A stretch of 64,000 nucleotides of DNA. It comes from Deltaproteobacteria bacterium (lineage in GTDB: Bacteria > Desulfobacterota > Syntrophobacteria > Syntrophobacterales > Thermodesulforhabdaceae). The stretch is from the NCBI GenBank assembly GCA_019309115.1, contig JAFDGW010000008.1:1-64000 (forward strand). Direction: 5' to 3'. Below are positions 37,337-46,945 of this stretch, one piece after another. Numbering within the stretch: the stretch's first letter is position 1; every line of letters starts with the position of its first letter. Under the pieces are notes generated by a model. That model was not told the DNA's origin. It was given only the letters and a program-made list of their open reading frames with translations, and did not search any database. A program made the translations under genes and the position numbers.

Positions 37337-38089
37337 TTAAAACCCCAGCTTTGACCAGACACTGGGTCTATTAACACCCTTCTCAACTTCTTTGTTACAT
37401 TTCCTGAGCAGCTTTTCAACCTCATTTAATTTTCCTATTGAATTTAGTTCCGCCAGATATTCACTTAGAGCCCTCTCCAGACGCTTTTTTGCAGCCAAGT
37501 ATTTTCCTCGTCTCATGTAAAACTTGGCAACATATAACTCATATTGAGCCAGACGATGTCGACATTCCTGGGCCTTCTGCTTTGCTTTTTCTGCCCATAT
37601 CGTTCCAGGATAAACCTGAGAAATCCTATTGAAAACACCGAGAGCTTTCAAGAGTTGTTCATGATCCCTGTCTATAGATCCGGACATTTCAAAATAACAT
37701 AGTCCTAATTGGTACAACACATAGGGTACAACAGGATGACTCGGATGCAATCGGGCAAACTGCTCGTAAGCTACTGCCGCTTCTGAATATTTTTCATCCA
37801 AGAAGTAAGCATCGGCCAGTTTAAGCTCTGCTAGAACCACATACTTGCTATAAGGATACTGCTCAATAATCTTTCGAAAAGCCTTCTGTGCATCGCCGTA
37901 ATCCTTATCTTGAATAGCTTGAAGCCCATTCCAGACCAGATGTTCCGGTGTGGATTCAATCTCTTTGCCGGAGCCGAACAAATCTTCGAAATAAAACTCC
38001 ATTAGGTTGGTACCGCAACCGCTTAAAACCAACAAGAACATCAACACAACAATCAAGCCCGTGAGCTTAACAACGGATGAATAAATCAT
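37337..38089 (-). CDS. bamD: Outer-membrane assembly lipoprotein BamD
   Basis: The 250-residue lipoprotein has signal VVLMFLLVLSGC with the lipid-acceptor Cys near residue 24. Five TPR-like helical pairs follow: QAIQDKDYGDAQKAFRKII, ADAYFLDEKYSEAAVAYEQF, YQLGLCYFEM and AKFYMRRGKYLAAKKRLE. BamD is the essential TPR scaffold of the BAM complex that inserts beta-barrel proteins such as the secretins here. The start is unsettled: ATG at 38173, with GGGAAGG close by, would add 28 residues before the signal. Confidence 0.88.
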   Translation of the reverse strand: MIYSSVVKLTGLIVVLMFLLVLSGCGTNLMEFYFEDLFGSGKEIESTPEHLVWNGLQAIQDKDYGDAQKAFRKIIEQYPYSKYVVLAELKLADAYFLDEKYSEAAVAYEQFARLHPSHPVVPYVLYQLGLCYFEMSGSIDRDHEQLLKALGVFNRISQVYPGTIWAEKAKQKAQECRHRLAQYELYVAKFYMRRGKYLAAKKRLERALSEYLAELNSIGKLNEVEKLLRKCNKEVEKGVNRPSVWSKLGF

Positions 38090-38243
38090 TACATTTGGTC
38101 TAATTGATTTCCCTCCGCCGATATACTTTCTAGAAGGCTTTGCTAATTTAAAAACTTCATTATTATATGACATCGCCTTCCCATTTGTTCCTAATTTGCG
38201 TTGAGCGAAGGGAACATGGCTGCTGATAAATGGCAAGCGTGAA

Positions 38244-39197
38244 TTAACTCCACAAACGGGAATTCTCGTCAATATAACGGTGTGCTGACACAGCCGCTAT
38301 GGCTCCATCACTGGTAGCTGTAACAATTTGCCGAAGATTTTTGGATCTAACATCACCGGCAGCATAAACCCCCATCACAGATGTTTCCATGTTTTCGTTA
38401 GTTATCACAAAGCCCTTCTCGTCGGTGCCTATTGCAGCCGGAACGAAATGGGTATTAGGGGAAAAACCGACAAAGACAAATATTCCTTGTACAGAAAGGT
38501 TAAATTCCCTATCGTCCTTTTTATTGTAAAGCTTTAAGCCTTCTACTCCCGCTTCTCCTCCGTGGATTTCCTGCACCACGGTGTTCCAAATAACATCAAC
38601 CTTATCATTGTTCAACAGGCGATCCTGAAGATCTTGAGCTGCCCTTAGTTTATCCCTTCTATGAATGAGATACACTCTGTTAGCAAACCTAGTAAGGTAC
38701 ATTGCTTCTTCTACGGCAGTATCTCCACCTCCAACGACGGCAACATCTTGATCGCGGAAAAAGGGAGCATCACACACGGCACAATAAGACACACCCCGCC
38801 CCTCAAATTCCCGCTCTCCTGACACACCTAGCGTTTTTGGGGCGGCCCCGGAAGCTATGATTATCGTCTTAGTTTCCAGTGTTGCCTCTGATGTGATAAC
38901 CCGCTTAACCGGTCCCGAAACATCCAACTGCTGCACTTCTGCCGACAACCTTTCCACACCAAACGCATCCACATGGTCATTGAAACGCTTGGCCAACTCA
39001 AAAGCAGCTATAGGCTCCGGAAAACCCGGATAATTTTCAACCCTTTCATAATTAAGCAATTTGCCACCCGGGGCAAAACGTTCAATTAAAAGGGTCCTGA
39101 GCTTGGCCCTCCGGGCGTAAATACCCGCCGAACACCCCGCAGGGCCAGATCCTATTATTATGATATCGTATAAATCGGAGTTTGATGTTTTTACCAT
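38244..39197 (-). CDS. trxB: Thioredoxin reductase
   Basis: The 317-residue FAD/NAD(P)H enzyme. FAD loop IIIGSGPAGCSAGIYA, redox pair CAVC (VSYCAVCDAPFF), nucleotide loop VAVVGGGDTAVEEA and the C-terminal FAD motif GVYAAGDVRSKNLRQ are all present. The second dinucleotide site continues into HRRDKLRAA, the basic patch associated with NADPH preference. It follows trxA by 10 bp and recycles it. Confidence 0.95.
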   Translation of the reverse strand: MVKTSNSDLYDIIIIGSGPAGCSAGIYARRAKLRTLLIERFAPGGKLLNYERVENYPGFPEPIAAFELAKRFNDHVDAFGVERLSAEVQQLDVSGPVKRVITSEATLETKTIIIASGAAPKTLGVSGEREFEGRGVSYCAVCDAPFFRDQDVAVVGGGDTAVEEAMYLTRFANRVYLIHRRDKLRAAQDLQDRLLNNDKVDVIWNTVVQEIHGGEAGVEGLKLYNKKDDREFNLSVQGIFVFVGFSPNTHFVPAAIGTDEKGFVITNENMETSVMGVYAAGDVRSKNLRQIVTATSDGAIAAVSAHRYIDENSRLWS

Positions 39198-39207
39198 GTC
39201 AGTCAAC

Positions 39208-39540
39208 CTACGATAACACTCTGTCGATAACTGCAACAATTTGAGATTTCGCAACAGCTCCTGTGATTTGCTCGACTACTGAGCCGTTTTTGAAGAAAAT
39301 CAATGTCGGAATCGCCCTGATACCAAAGCGAGACGGGGTTTTCGGGTTTTCATCGACATTGCACTTCCCAACCTTGATTTTTCCTGCATAGTCCTGAGCT
39401 ATTTCCTCAATGACTGGGGCAATGGCCCGGCAGGGACCGCACCATGCAGCCCAGAAATCAACGAGCACTGGGATATTGGAGTTAACAACTTCCTGCTCGA
39501 AATTGCTATCCGTTACTTCAACAATGTTCTTTCCCGCCAT
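39208..39540 (-). CDS. trxA: Thioredoxin
   Basis: The 110-residue cytoplasmic thioredoxin has the active site [14 protein letters not shown] and the cis-Pro region [15 protein letters not shown]. The ATG at 39540 begins [18 protein letters not shown], the canonical start; the frame is open to 39588. It is co-transcribed with trxB. Confidence 0.96.
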   Translation of the reverse strand: MAGKNIVEVTDSNFEQEVVNSNIPVLVDFWAAWCGPCRAIAPVIEEIAQDYAGKIKVGKCNVDENPKTPSRFGIRAIPTLIFFKNGSVVEQITGAVAKSQIVAVIDRVLS

Positions 39541-39725
39541 GTCAGTTTCTCCTATGCCTTTTTCTCTACCGTAATGATGCAACACCATTCTAACGTTCCG
39601 TGGGACTATATCTGGCTACAGGACCAATGTCAACGGTCTTCAGAGCACAGAATTACCTGGTTTGTGGAACCTTAATGGATCAGGTGGGAAATGCCAGTTT
39701 GCGTCAAAACCTAACATCGCTGAAC

Positions 39726-39764
39726 AAAAAAGAGCGGCGCCAATATTTAACCTAGCCGCCGCTC
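39726..39764 (-). terminator. Rho-independent terminator of the 39781-39981 gene
   Basis: GAGCGGCG and CGCCGCTC form an 8-bp GC-rich stem. On the minus strand it is followed by TTTTTT. It lies about 17 bp after the stop of the small membrane-protein gene. Confidence 0.8.
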
Positions 39765-39780
39765 CGAATTTTCCGAAAAT

Positions 39781-39981
39781 CTAATCGGAAAAAAATTTGC
39801 TTTTAAGCTCTTCCCACGGGGCAAATACCATCACAACTACAGCCGTAATAATGTAGAAAGCAAAAAGCGATGCCGGAAAGGTCAGGTATAGAAAAGCATA
39901 CACGGGAAACACTGCAACACAGGACAAAACAAACTTAATAAGATACTCTAGCCATACCTTACGTTCTTTCCGATCTTCCAT
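39781..39981 (-). CDS. Small two-helix membrane protein
   Basis: The 66-residue protein has charged ends and two hydrophobic segments (about 13-32 and 36-53). The reading frame, the AGGAGAACC ribosome site and a dedicated terminator argue it is a real gene. No family is recognised. It is transcribed divergently from qmoA, and the roughly 280 bp between them hold the qmo promoter candidate. Confidence 0.65.
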   Translation of the reverse strand: MEDRKERKVWLEYLIKFVLSCVAVFPVYAFLYLTFPASLFAFYIITAVVVMVFAPWEELKSKFFSD

Positions 39982-40103
39982 GGTTCTCCTCGTTTGTACT
40001 GGTATCTATTAAAAAATCGCTCCCAAGGTGAACTTTTTTTCACGAGCTACTTACTACCCGGCAAATCTTTCTAATGTCAAGCTAATAAATCACTATTTTT
40101 TGT

Positions 40104-40132
40104 TTGCGTGGGCAAATGTCTTTGTGTATATA
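40104..40132 (+). promoter_or_regulatory. Candidate promoter of qmoABC
   Basis: TTGCGT and TATATA are separated by 17 bp, leaving a leader of about 120 bases before qmoA. The -10 is strong and the -35 moderate. Confidence 0.4.
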
Positions 40133-40261
40133 AGCACATGGAGTGGATTTGCGAGCCTTTTCACAAGCATTTGCGTGAGGCGCTGCATACAAATTTCCGT
40201 GTGCAGATCATAAAAGTGGCTCATCGTTGCTTATTTTCATAAAAATCCAGGGAGGATGGTG

Positions 40262-41524
40262 ATGGGTGGTCCGGTAAGTCAAAGTATTCTCGTTGTGGGA
40301 GGCGGTATGAGCGGCATGACGGCCGCTATAGAAGCCGCCGAGGCAGGATATGAGGTCTTTCTGGTAGAAAAAAATTCTTATCTCGGCGGCCGAGTGGCGC
40401 AGCTGAATCAATACTTTCCCAAGCTGTGTCCCCCTTACTGTGGTCTGGAAATTAATTTCAGGCGCATTAAGAACAACCCTAAAATTAAGGTTTTCACCCT
40501 TGCCACGGTGGAATCTATTGCGGGGCAAGAGGGCGAGTTTGATGTGGCGATTCTTCAGAGACCGAGGTACGTTAATGAAAAGTGTACCTGCTGTGGTAAG
40601 TGTGCTGAGGCTACGACGATGGAGATAGATAATCCATTCAACTATGGAATGGATAAAATCAAGGCTGCATATCTGCCTCACGACATGGCTTTTCCCATGA
40701 GGTATGTGATAGACCCGGCGTTGGTTCAAAGTCCGGAAGCGCAAAAGGTCAAAGAGGCGTGTCCATATGACGCCATTGACCTAGATATGCAGCCTCAGAA
40801 GATTGAACTGAAGGTTGGGGCTATCATTTGGGCGACAGGCTGGAATCCATACGACGCAAGGAAACTGGATACCTATGGGTTTGGAGTATATCCGGATGTT
40901 ATTACCAATGTAATGATGGAAAGAATGGCGTCTTGGAATGGACCGACACAGGGCAAAATAATACGACCTTCCAACGGAGAACCTCCGAAGACAGTAGCCT
41001 TTGTGCAATGTGCCGGTTCTAGAGATGAAAATCATCTGCCCTTTTGTTCTGGCGTTTGTTGTCTTGCTTCCATGAAACAAGCCACATATGTGCGGGAACA
41101 GATACCCGATGCGAAGATTTACATTTTCTACATAGATATCAGGGCCAAGGATCGCTACGAGGACTTTTATAACAGGGTCAAAGAAGACGAAAACGTTATT
41201 TTCTTTAAGGGGAAAGTTGCCAAAATAGAACAACAGGAAGGTTCTGATCAGCTGGTTCTTCGTGTCGAGAACACCATGACCGAAGAGCTTCATGAAATAG
41301 CTGCGGATCTTGTGGTTTTGGCAACAGGTATGGAGCCGACAACGGCTACCGAACCACTGCCAATTCCGGTTGCTTATGATGATTATCAATTCCTACCTGG
41401 CCTGGTGGTTCAACCGGGGATATATGCGGCCGGGTGCGTGAGAACACCCACGAATGTCGCCGAGGTCGTACAGGATGGAACGGCAGCGGCATTGAAGGCC
41501 ATTCAGTCGATTTCAAGGAGGTAA
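40262..41524 (+). CDS. qmoA: Qmo complex flavoprotein subunit QmoA
   Basis: The 420-residue soluble subunit of the quinone-interacting membrane-bound oxidoreductase that passes electrons from menaquinol to APS reductase. It is HdrA-like: FAD loop ILVVGGGMSGMTAAIEAAEAG, CTCCGKC cluster region, ATGWNPYD, QCAGSRD and a terminal GIYAAGCVRTPTNVAEVV. The ATG at 40262 has GGAGG at ideal spacing; the ATG at 40256 sits within the ribosome site. Confidence 0.95.
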   Translation: MGGPVSQSILVVGGGMSGMTAAIEAAEAGYEVFLVEKNSYLGGRVAQLNQYFPKLCPPYCGLEINFRRIKNNPKIKVFTLATVESIAGQEGEFDVAILQRPRYVNEKCTCCGKCAEATTMEIDNPFNYGMDKIKAAYLPHDMAFPMRYVIDPALVQSPEAQKVKEACPYDAIDLDMQPQKIELKVGAIIWATGWNPYDARKLDTYGFGVYPDVITNVMMERMASWNGPTQGKIIRPSNGEPPKTVAFVQCAGSRDENHLPFCSGVCCLASMKQATYVREQIPDAKIYIFYIDIRAKDRYEDFYNRVKEDENVIFFKGKVAKIEQQEGSDQLVLRVENTMTEELHEIAADLVVLATGMEPTTATEPLPIPVAYDDYQFLPGLVVQPGIYAAGCVRTPTNVAEVVQDGTAAALKAIQSISRR

Positions 41525-41528
41525 GCTC

Positions 41529-43742
41529 ATGGAAAAGAAGATCGGTGTATATATCTGTTCAGGGTGTGGCATAGGAGACGCCCTTGATGTAGAGCAGCTT
41601 GCCAACATTGCTCAAGAAGAGTTCAGCGTACCGGTTTGTAAGACTCACGCTTTCTTGTGCAGTGCCGAGGGCGTCGCCGAAATTAAGAAAGATATAGAGA
41701 ATGAAGGCGTCAACGCTGTAGTCATAGCTGCATGTTCTCCTAGGGTGATGCATGATGTTTTTAATTTTGATGGCTGTGTCTTGGATCGGGTTAATATTCG
41801 TGAACAGGTTGCTTGGTGTCAGCCCCCAGGTGAGGAAGATACGCAAATGATGGCGGAGGATTATCTCCGCATGGGCATTACCAAGGTTCAGGCTATGGAA
41901 CTTCCGGAGCCTTACATGCCGGAAGAAGAAATGTCAAAGGATATTCTGGTGGTAGGGGGAGGCGCCTCGGGCCTTGCGGCGGCGGTTGCTGCGGCCGACG
42001 CTGGATATAAGGTGACGCTGGTAGAGAAAGAAAAAGAACTTGGTGGTTTCTTCAAAAAAGTAAAGAGGGCTGCCGTTCCGCCTTATAAAACCTTTGTAGA
42101 AGGTTACTTGGACGAGCTTATACAGAAGGCTCAGTCACATGAAAACATAACCGTTTATACAGGTGCCAAAGTTGAAAAAACAGCGGGTGGCCCCGGGCTT
42201 TTCGATGTAACCATCTCGCAGAATGGTTCCACCGTCCAGCATCGCTTTGGAGCCATTGTGCTTGCTGCTGGGTGGGTTCCCTATGATCCGAATAAGCTGG
42301 ATAAAAAGCTGGGCTATGGCAAATACCCTAACGTAATTACCGGGGTGCAGCTTGAGGAAATGCTTGCTTCCGGCAAAGTGAAAAAGCCCAGCGATGGTGG
42401 CGATGTTAAGAATGTCGCCTTTTTGCTGTGTGCTGGTTCCAGAGATCCGGAGCATTTGCCCTATTGCTCGACCGTGTGCTGCATAGCTTCAGTTAAGCAG
42501 GCTTTGGAGCTAAAAGAAGCAGATCCAGAAGCAAATGTTTATGTGGTTTACAAGGAAATGAGAACGCCCGGTCAGGCGGAGGACCTTTACAGGAAGGCTC
42601 AGGAAGCTGGAGTGATTTTCCTCCGCTGTCAAGATCCTGAGGTTGAAAGTGGGGCTACGGGATTGATTGTGCGGGGCGAAGAGGATCTTATCGGTGAAGA
42701 GGTAACGGTAGAGGATCTAGATCTGGTGGTGCTTGCTACCGGGATTGTTCCTGTGACGGCCTTCGGTGAAGAAGTAAACCCACCTCAGGAAGATGAAGAG
42801 AGTCAGGAAGAGCCGGCACCTACTGACATCATCTTGAAGTCCGATGTGCTCAATCTGGAATATCGTCAGGGCCCCGAAGTTCCCATACTGAAATATGGTT
42901 TCCCGGATTCTCACTTCATTTGCTTTCCCTATGAAAGCCGAAGAACGGGTATATATGCTGCGGGTTGTGTGCGCCGCCCGATGAACGTTTCCACGGCCGT
43001 CGACGACGGAGTTGGAGCGGCGATGAAGGCCATTCAATGCATTGAGCTGGTTCACAAGGGAGCGGCAGTGCATCCAAGGGCCGGAGATTTGTCGTTTCCC
43101 GAATTTTTCATGCAAAGGTGTACCCAGTGCAAGAGGTGCACCGTTGAGTGTCCCTTTGGTGCCATAAACGAAGACGAAAAGGGTAATCCGCTGCCAAATC
43201 CGACTCGATGTCGACGCTGCGGTGTTTGTATGGGCGCCTGCCCCGAACGAATTATCTCCTTTAAGAATTACTCAGTGGGCATGATTGGGGATATGGTTAA
43301 GGCAATCAATGTTCCGGATGAGTATGAAGAAAAACCAAGAATACTTGTGTTTGCCTGCGAAAACGACGCTTATCCTGCCTTGGATATGGCCGGAATGCGC
43401 CGCATGAAATACAACCCGTGGGTTAGAGTAATTCCGTTAAGGTGCCTCGGTTCAATGAACATCATCTGGATTGCGGATGCTTTGTCATCGGGTATCGATG
43501 GGGTGTTGCTACTCGGATGCAAATATGGCGACGATTATCAGTGTCATTTCATCCGAGGGAGTGAGCTTGCCAATATTAGGCTTGGAAAGATTAAAGAAAC
43601 GCTAGATAGGCTCGTGCTTGAGGCGGAAAGAGTTCGGTTCGAGACAGTGACAATGTCAGATTATGCAAAACTTCCTGAGATGTTGGATGACTTTGCTGCA
43701 AAAATCGAAGAGATTGGGCCTAATCCGTATAAGGGATTCTAG
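41529..43742 (+). CDS. qmoB: Qmo complex flavoprotein subunit QmoB
   Basis: The 737-residue HdrA/MvhD-like subunit has an N-terminal cysteine motif (YICSGCGIGDAL), FAD domain (ILVVGGGASGLAAAVAAADAG), two [4Fe-4S] motifs (CTQCKRCTVECP and CRRCGVCMGACP) and a C-terminal MvhD-like domain (LVFACENDAYP, VIPLRCLGSMN, LLGCKYGDDYQCHF). QmoA and QmoB are thought to form the soluble electron-handling part that meets AprAB. It starts 4 bp after qmoA, with AGGAGG. Confidence 0.95.
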   Translation: MEKKIGVYICSGCGIGDALDVEQLANIAQEEFSVPVCKTHAFLCSAEGVAEIKKDIENEGVNAVVIAACSPRVMHDVFNFDGCVLDRVNIREQVAWCQPPGEEDTQMMAEDYLRMGITKVQAMELPEPYMPEEEMSKDILVVGGGASGLAAAVAAADAGYKVTLVEKEKELGGFFKKVKRAAVPPYKTFVEGYLDELIQKAQSHENITVYTGAKVEKTAGGPGLFDVTISQNGSTVQHRFGAIVLAAGWVPYDPNKLDKKLGYGKYPNVITGVQLEEMLASGKVKKPSDGGDVKNVAFLLCAGSRDPEHLPYCSTVCCIASVKQALELKEADPEANVYVVYKEMRTPGQAEDLYRKAQEAGVIFLRCQDPEVESGATGLIVRGEEDLIGEEVTVEDLDLVVLATGIVPVTAFGEEVNPPQEDEESQEEPAPTDIILKSDVLNLEYRQGPEVPILKYGFPDSHFICFPYESRRTGIYAAGCVRRPMNVSTAVDDGVGAAMKAIQCIELVHKGAAVHPRAGDLSFPEFFMQRCTQCKRCTVECPFGAINEDEKGNPLPNPTRCRRCGVCMGACPERIISFKNYSVGMIGDMVKAINVPDEYEEKPRILVFACENDAYPALDMAGMRRMKYNPWVRVIPLRCLGSMNIIWIADALSSGIDGVLLLGCKYGDDYQCHFIRGSELANIRLGKIKETLDRLVLEAERVRFETVTMSDYAKLPEMLDDFAAKIEEIGPNPYKGF

Positions 43743-43815
43743 GTGAAATTATGTGGGAAAGCCTTTTGAGGCTTTCCCAATTCGATTATTTGGAGATAAA
43801 GGCAAGGAGGCGGAT

Positions 43816-44973
43816 ATGAGCATCAAGGTCGATCCGGGTTTAATGAAAGAACTGGAAGTGTTTGGTTTGAAAGATGCAAAGAAGTGTTTTCATTGCGGTA
43901 ATTGCACGGCAGTGTGCCCTCTCTCGGAAGGAAAAACTCCATTCCCGAGAAAACTCATGAAGTACCTACAACTGGGTTTGAGGGATAAAATTTTAAAGAG
44001 TCCCGAACCATGGCTGTGTTATTACTGCGGTACCTGTTCGGAAAAGTGCCCTCGTGGGGCCGATCCAGGCGAGGCGATGATGGCCATTAGGCGGTATCTC
44101 ACAGCTCAGTATGACTGGACCGGATTTGCGCGAAGATTTTACACCAGCGAGCGGTTTGAGATTGTGGCGATTGTTATTGTGGCAATTCTTGTTGGGATTG
44201 GGCTTTTAATTTTCAATACCGGAAACCCCGATTGGGAGCACGCTCGCTTGAATTCTGTATGGCCAAAGGAAAAAATTGAGCTTGCCGACCTCATTATGGC
44301 CGCGGTTCTTTCGTTCCTGCTTTTGAGCAATGCCTACCGGTGCATAAAGTTCATTCTTGGAGACATGCTGTGGAGGATACCATTCAAGTATTACAAGGCC
44401 GAATTCAAAGAACTGATAGTAACCTTTCTTACTCAAAAGCGCTGGTCCAAGTGTGAAGACAAGATGCAATGGTTCGTACATCTTTTGATTATGACGGGTT
44501 ACAGCACCGCGTTTTTGCTGGTGGTGGGCATGATTCGACTTTTCCAGCGTGATGATATTTATCCTCTTTTGCACCCAATCAGGCTGCTCGGATATTATTC
44601 AACTGCTGCGATCCTCTATGGTTGTACCTACGCTTTGGTTGGTCGTATTAGAAAAAGTAAATCTCCCTATAAAAATTCGCATCCAACTGACTGGATGTTT
44701 CTAATCTTGCTAGAATTGACCACCCTTACTGGTATCTTCATTCACTTTACCAGACTCCTTGACTGGCCTATGGCTACCTATGCCCTTTACGTTATTCACT
44801 TGATGGTAGCGGTTCCCATGCTGGTGCTCGAAGTTCCATTCGCTAAGTGGGCTCATCTTGCCTATCGTCCCCTTGTTCTTTACGTTATGAGGGTGAAGGA
44901 TCGGTACTTGGAGGCTGAGGCTTCCGAAGTGCCGACTGATGAAACCGAGTCTGAAATAAAGGCAGTAACCTAA
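43816..44973 (+). CDS. qmoC: Qmo complex membrane subunit QmoC
   Basis: The 385-residue subunit fuses an HdrC-like ferredoxin domain (CFHCGNCTAVCPL and CYYCGTCSEKCPR) to an HdrE/NarI-like membrane domain with six hydrophobic segments that carries b-type hemes and the quinone site. Ribosome site CAAGGAGGCGG favours the ATG at 43816 over the open frame from 43753. It ends the qmo operon before a terminator. Confidence 0.94.
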   Translation: MSIKVDPGLMKELEVFGLKDAKKCFHCGNCTAVCPLSEGKTPFPRKLMKYLQLGLRDKILKSPEPWLCYYCGTCSEKCPRGADPGEAMMAIRRYLTAQYDWTGFARRFYTSERFEIVAIVIVAILVGIGLLIFNTGNPDWEHARLNSVWPKEKIELADLIMAAVLSFLLLSNAYRCIKFILGDMLWRIPFKYYKAEFKELIVTFLTQKRWSKCEDKMQWFVHLLIMTGYSTAFLLVVGMIRLFQRDDIYPLLHPIRLLGYYSTAAILYGCTYALVGRIRKSKSPYKNSHPTDWMFLILLELTTLTGIFIHFTRLLDWPMATYALYVIHLMVAVPMLVLEVPFAKWAHLAYRPLVLYVMRVKDRYLEAEASEVPTDETESEIKAVT

Positions 44974-45020
44974 CACTAGCGTTTCTACCGTAGCCAGCAT
45001 CAATCCTGTGACTGCCAAAA

Positions 45021-45043
45021 AGCGGGCTTTTGCCCGCTTTTTT
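45021..45043 (+). terminator. Rho-independent terminator of qmoABC
   Basis: AGCGGGC and GCCCGCT form a 7-bp GC-rich stem with a TTTT loop, followed by a T-tract. It directly abuts the sat promoter candidate. Confidence 0.85.
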
Positions 45044-45045
45044 GT

Positions 45046-45073
45046 TTGACAGTCAGTTAAATTGAGCTAAAAT
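45046..45073 (+). promoter_or_regulatory. Promoter of sat
   Basis: A perfect -35 TTGACA is followed after 16 bp by TAAAAT, immediately downstream of the qmo terminator and about 75 bp before the sat start. This makes sat independently transcribed from qmoABC. Confidence 0.6.
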
Positions 45074-45149
45074 TCACAATGGTTTGTGTGTATAGAGGCA
45101 CTAATTGTACTGGTAAGAGGTGTAAACATATTTAAGGAAAGGAGAGAAC

Positions 45150-46406
45150 ATGGCGGAAATAGGGCATGGTGGAAAGGAGATTGTTGAAAGGATTCTCGAG
45201 CCTTCTGAGGCGAAAGAGAAGATTAAAGGATTAAAGCAGATTCCGATTAGAAGCCAGATTGCCAATGAGGTAATAGACATTGCTTACGGTTTCTTCTGTC
45301 CACTTGAAGGCTTCATGAGCAAGGCGGATCTGGATTCAGTGTGCAAAAATATGAGGCTTGCCAGTGGGGTAGTGTGGAGTATTCCCATTTTGTTTGACAT
45401 GTCGGAGTCTGAGATCTCCGATTACGGAATCAAGGCAGGCGATTCCGTGGTGCTGACCTACCAGGATAATCCGCTAGCGCTTTTTGAAATTGAGGAAATT
45501 TATGATTACGATAAGAAAGCAATTTGTCAGGCTGTTTACGGGACTACGGAAGAAAAACATCCTGGTTGCGCCAGAACATATGCCTATAAGGACAAGTTCA
45601 TTGGTGGCAAAATTACTTTAGTAAATCGCCCCAAAATTAATCCTCCCTTTGAGCCTTATTTCATTCCTCCGCTGGAAATGAGAAAGAAATTTAAGGAAAA
45701 AGGGTGGGTGCGCGTGGTAGCCCACCAGACACGTAATGTACCTCATACCGGCCATGAATGGCTCATGAAGGGTGCATGGTTACAAACTTACGGGGAGCTC
45801 TCCATTGAGAAGCCACTGGTGGGCGTGTTGGTTAATGCCATTATAGGTGAGAAGCGCAAGGGTGATTACATAGACGAGGCTATTATCCTTTGCCAGGACG
45901 AGCTCAGGAAAGCTGGTTACTTCGGTGATCATAACCACATGACGTCTTTAACCTTTTGGGATATGCGCTATGCAGGTCCGAAGGAAGCTGTCTTTCATGC
46001 TATTTTAAGGACAAACTTGGGATTGACGCATCACATGTACGGTAGAGATCATGCTGGTGTTGGAACCTATTACGGTCCGTATGATGCTCACAGGCTTTTG
46101 GAAAGCATCAAAGACGAACTTAATATTACGCCTGTGTATTCGATGAACTGGCTCTATTGTCCGCACTGCGGTGAGGTTACTTCGGAAGGGCTGTGTAACC
46201 ATCGAGATGAGTGGCAGAAGTTCAGCGGGACGGTCATTCGGAGCATTGTTATGGATGGAGTGAAACCGCCTAGGCTGATTTTTAGACCTGAAGTCTTTGA
46301 TCTCGTAATGGAATGTGCAGAAAAGTATGGCTTTGGTTCGCCCTTCGTGACGGACGAATATCTCAAGAACAGAACGCCTGTATTCAGCGTTCCGCCGCTT
46401 GAATAA
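45150..46406 (+). CDS. sat: Dissimilatory ATP sulfurylase
   Basis: The 418-residue cytoplasmic enzyme activates sulfate to APS, the first step of sulfate reduction. It has the PUA-like N-terminal domain (FCPLEGFMSKADL) and catalytic motifs QTRNVPHTGHEWLM and GRDHAGVGTYYGPYD. A CPHC...C...H cluster (YCPHCGEVTSEGLCNH) follows, a zinc-like site seen in archaeal and sulfate-reducer Sat. Ribosome site AAAGGAGAG precedes the ATG. Confidence 0.96.
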   Translation: MAEIGHGGKEIVERILEPSEAKEKIKGLKQIPIRSQIANEVIDIAYGFFCPLEGFMSKADLDSVCKNMRLASGVVWSIPILFDMSESEISDYGIKAGDSVVLTYQDNPLALFEIEEIYDYDKKAICQAVYGTTEEKHPGCARTYAYKDKFIGGKITLVNRPKINPPFEPYFIPPLEMRKKFKEKGWVRVVAHQTRNVPHTGHEWLMKGAWLQTYGELSIEKPLVGVLVNAIIGEKRKGDYIDEAIILCQDELRKAGYFGDHNHMTSLTFWDMRYAGPKEAVFHAILRTNLGLTHHMYGRDHAGVGTYYGPYDAHRLLESIKDELNITPVYSMNWLYCPHCGEVTSEGLCNHRDEWQKFSGTVIRSIVMDGVKPPRLIFRPEVFDLVMECAEKYGFGSPFVTDEYLKNRTPVFSVPPLE

Positions 46407-46434
46407 TTTTTTAAACGGAAAGGGAGGCGTAAGA

Positions 46435-46734
46435 ATGGCAGAAGAAAGGTACCCCATTAATATCTGGGTTAATGAAGAGCGCTACGAAAAACTAAAAGAA
46501 GCTGGCCTTGCCGAGATGTGTGAAGAGATGCTGGCCGGTTTAAAGGTTATCAGGGTGTACGCAAACGATGCCCAGAAGGATAAGATACTCAAGGCATTTC
46601 CCACCGCTAAGTTTGACTCGGCTACGACGAAGAGCATCGAGTTGTTGCCGAAGGACGTGAAAGATAAGATGTTCGATCTTATTGTTCAGAAAAAATCTGT
46701 TGACATCCTTGATGAGTTTCTGAGCAATTACTAG
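46435..46734 (+). CDS. Small soluble protein co-transcribed with sat
   Basis: The 99-residue protein starts MAEERYPINIWVNEERYEKL after a good AGGGAGG site, 28 bp downstream of sat and before a shared terminator. It has no Cys or signal peptide and an alternating helix/strand character, with the tail VDILDEFLSNY. I cannot name a family. Its operon partnership suggests a role near sulfate activation; that is inference from position. Confidence 0.75.
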   Translation: MAEERYPINIWVNEERYEKLKEAGLAEMCEEMLAGLKVIRVYANDAQKDKILKAFPTAKFDSATTKSIELLPKDVKDKMFDLIVQKKSVDILDEFLSNY

Positions 46735-46758
46735 CAAGAATTCTCTGATGGCTTGAGG

Positions 46759-46795
46759 TCCGGAGTGCTGTATAGATAGCACTCCGGATTTTTTG
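46759..46795 (+). terminator. Rho-independent terminator of the sat operon
   Basis: TCCGGAGTGCT and AGCACTCCGGA form a perfect 11-bp stem with an 8-base loop, followed by TTTTTT. Confidence 0.92.
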
Positions 46796-46945
46796 TGCAT
46801 TGTTGGGTTGGGAATTTGTGTCCACTTCTTCTGATGTTGTTCGTCCATTTGTGCACATTGCCACATGGGCTACAAAATCAATGTCTATGACAGATCCCAT
46901 AGATTTCGCATCATCAAAAAACGAGATAATTTTCACAATTGCTAC

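Noticed and set aside
44974-45149. A small gene or riboswitch between qmoC and sat
   Set aside because: The gap is explained by a terminator followed immediately by a sigma70-type promoter; no further structure is evident.
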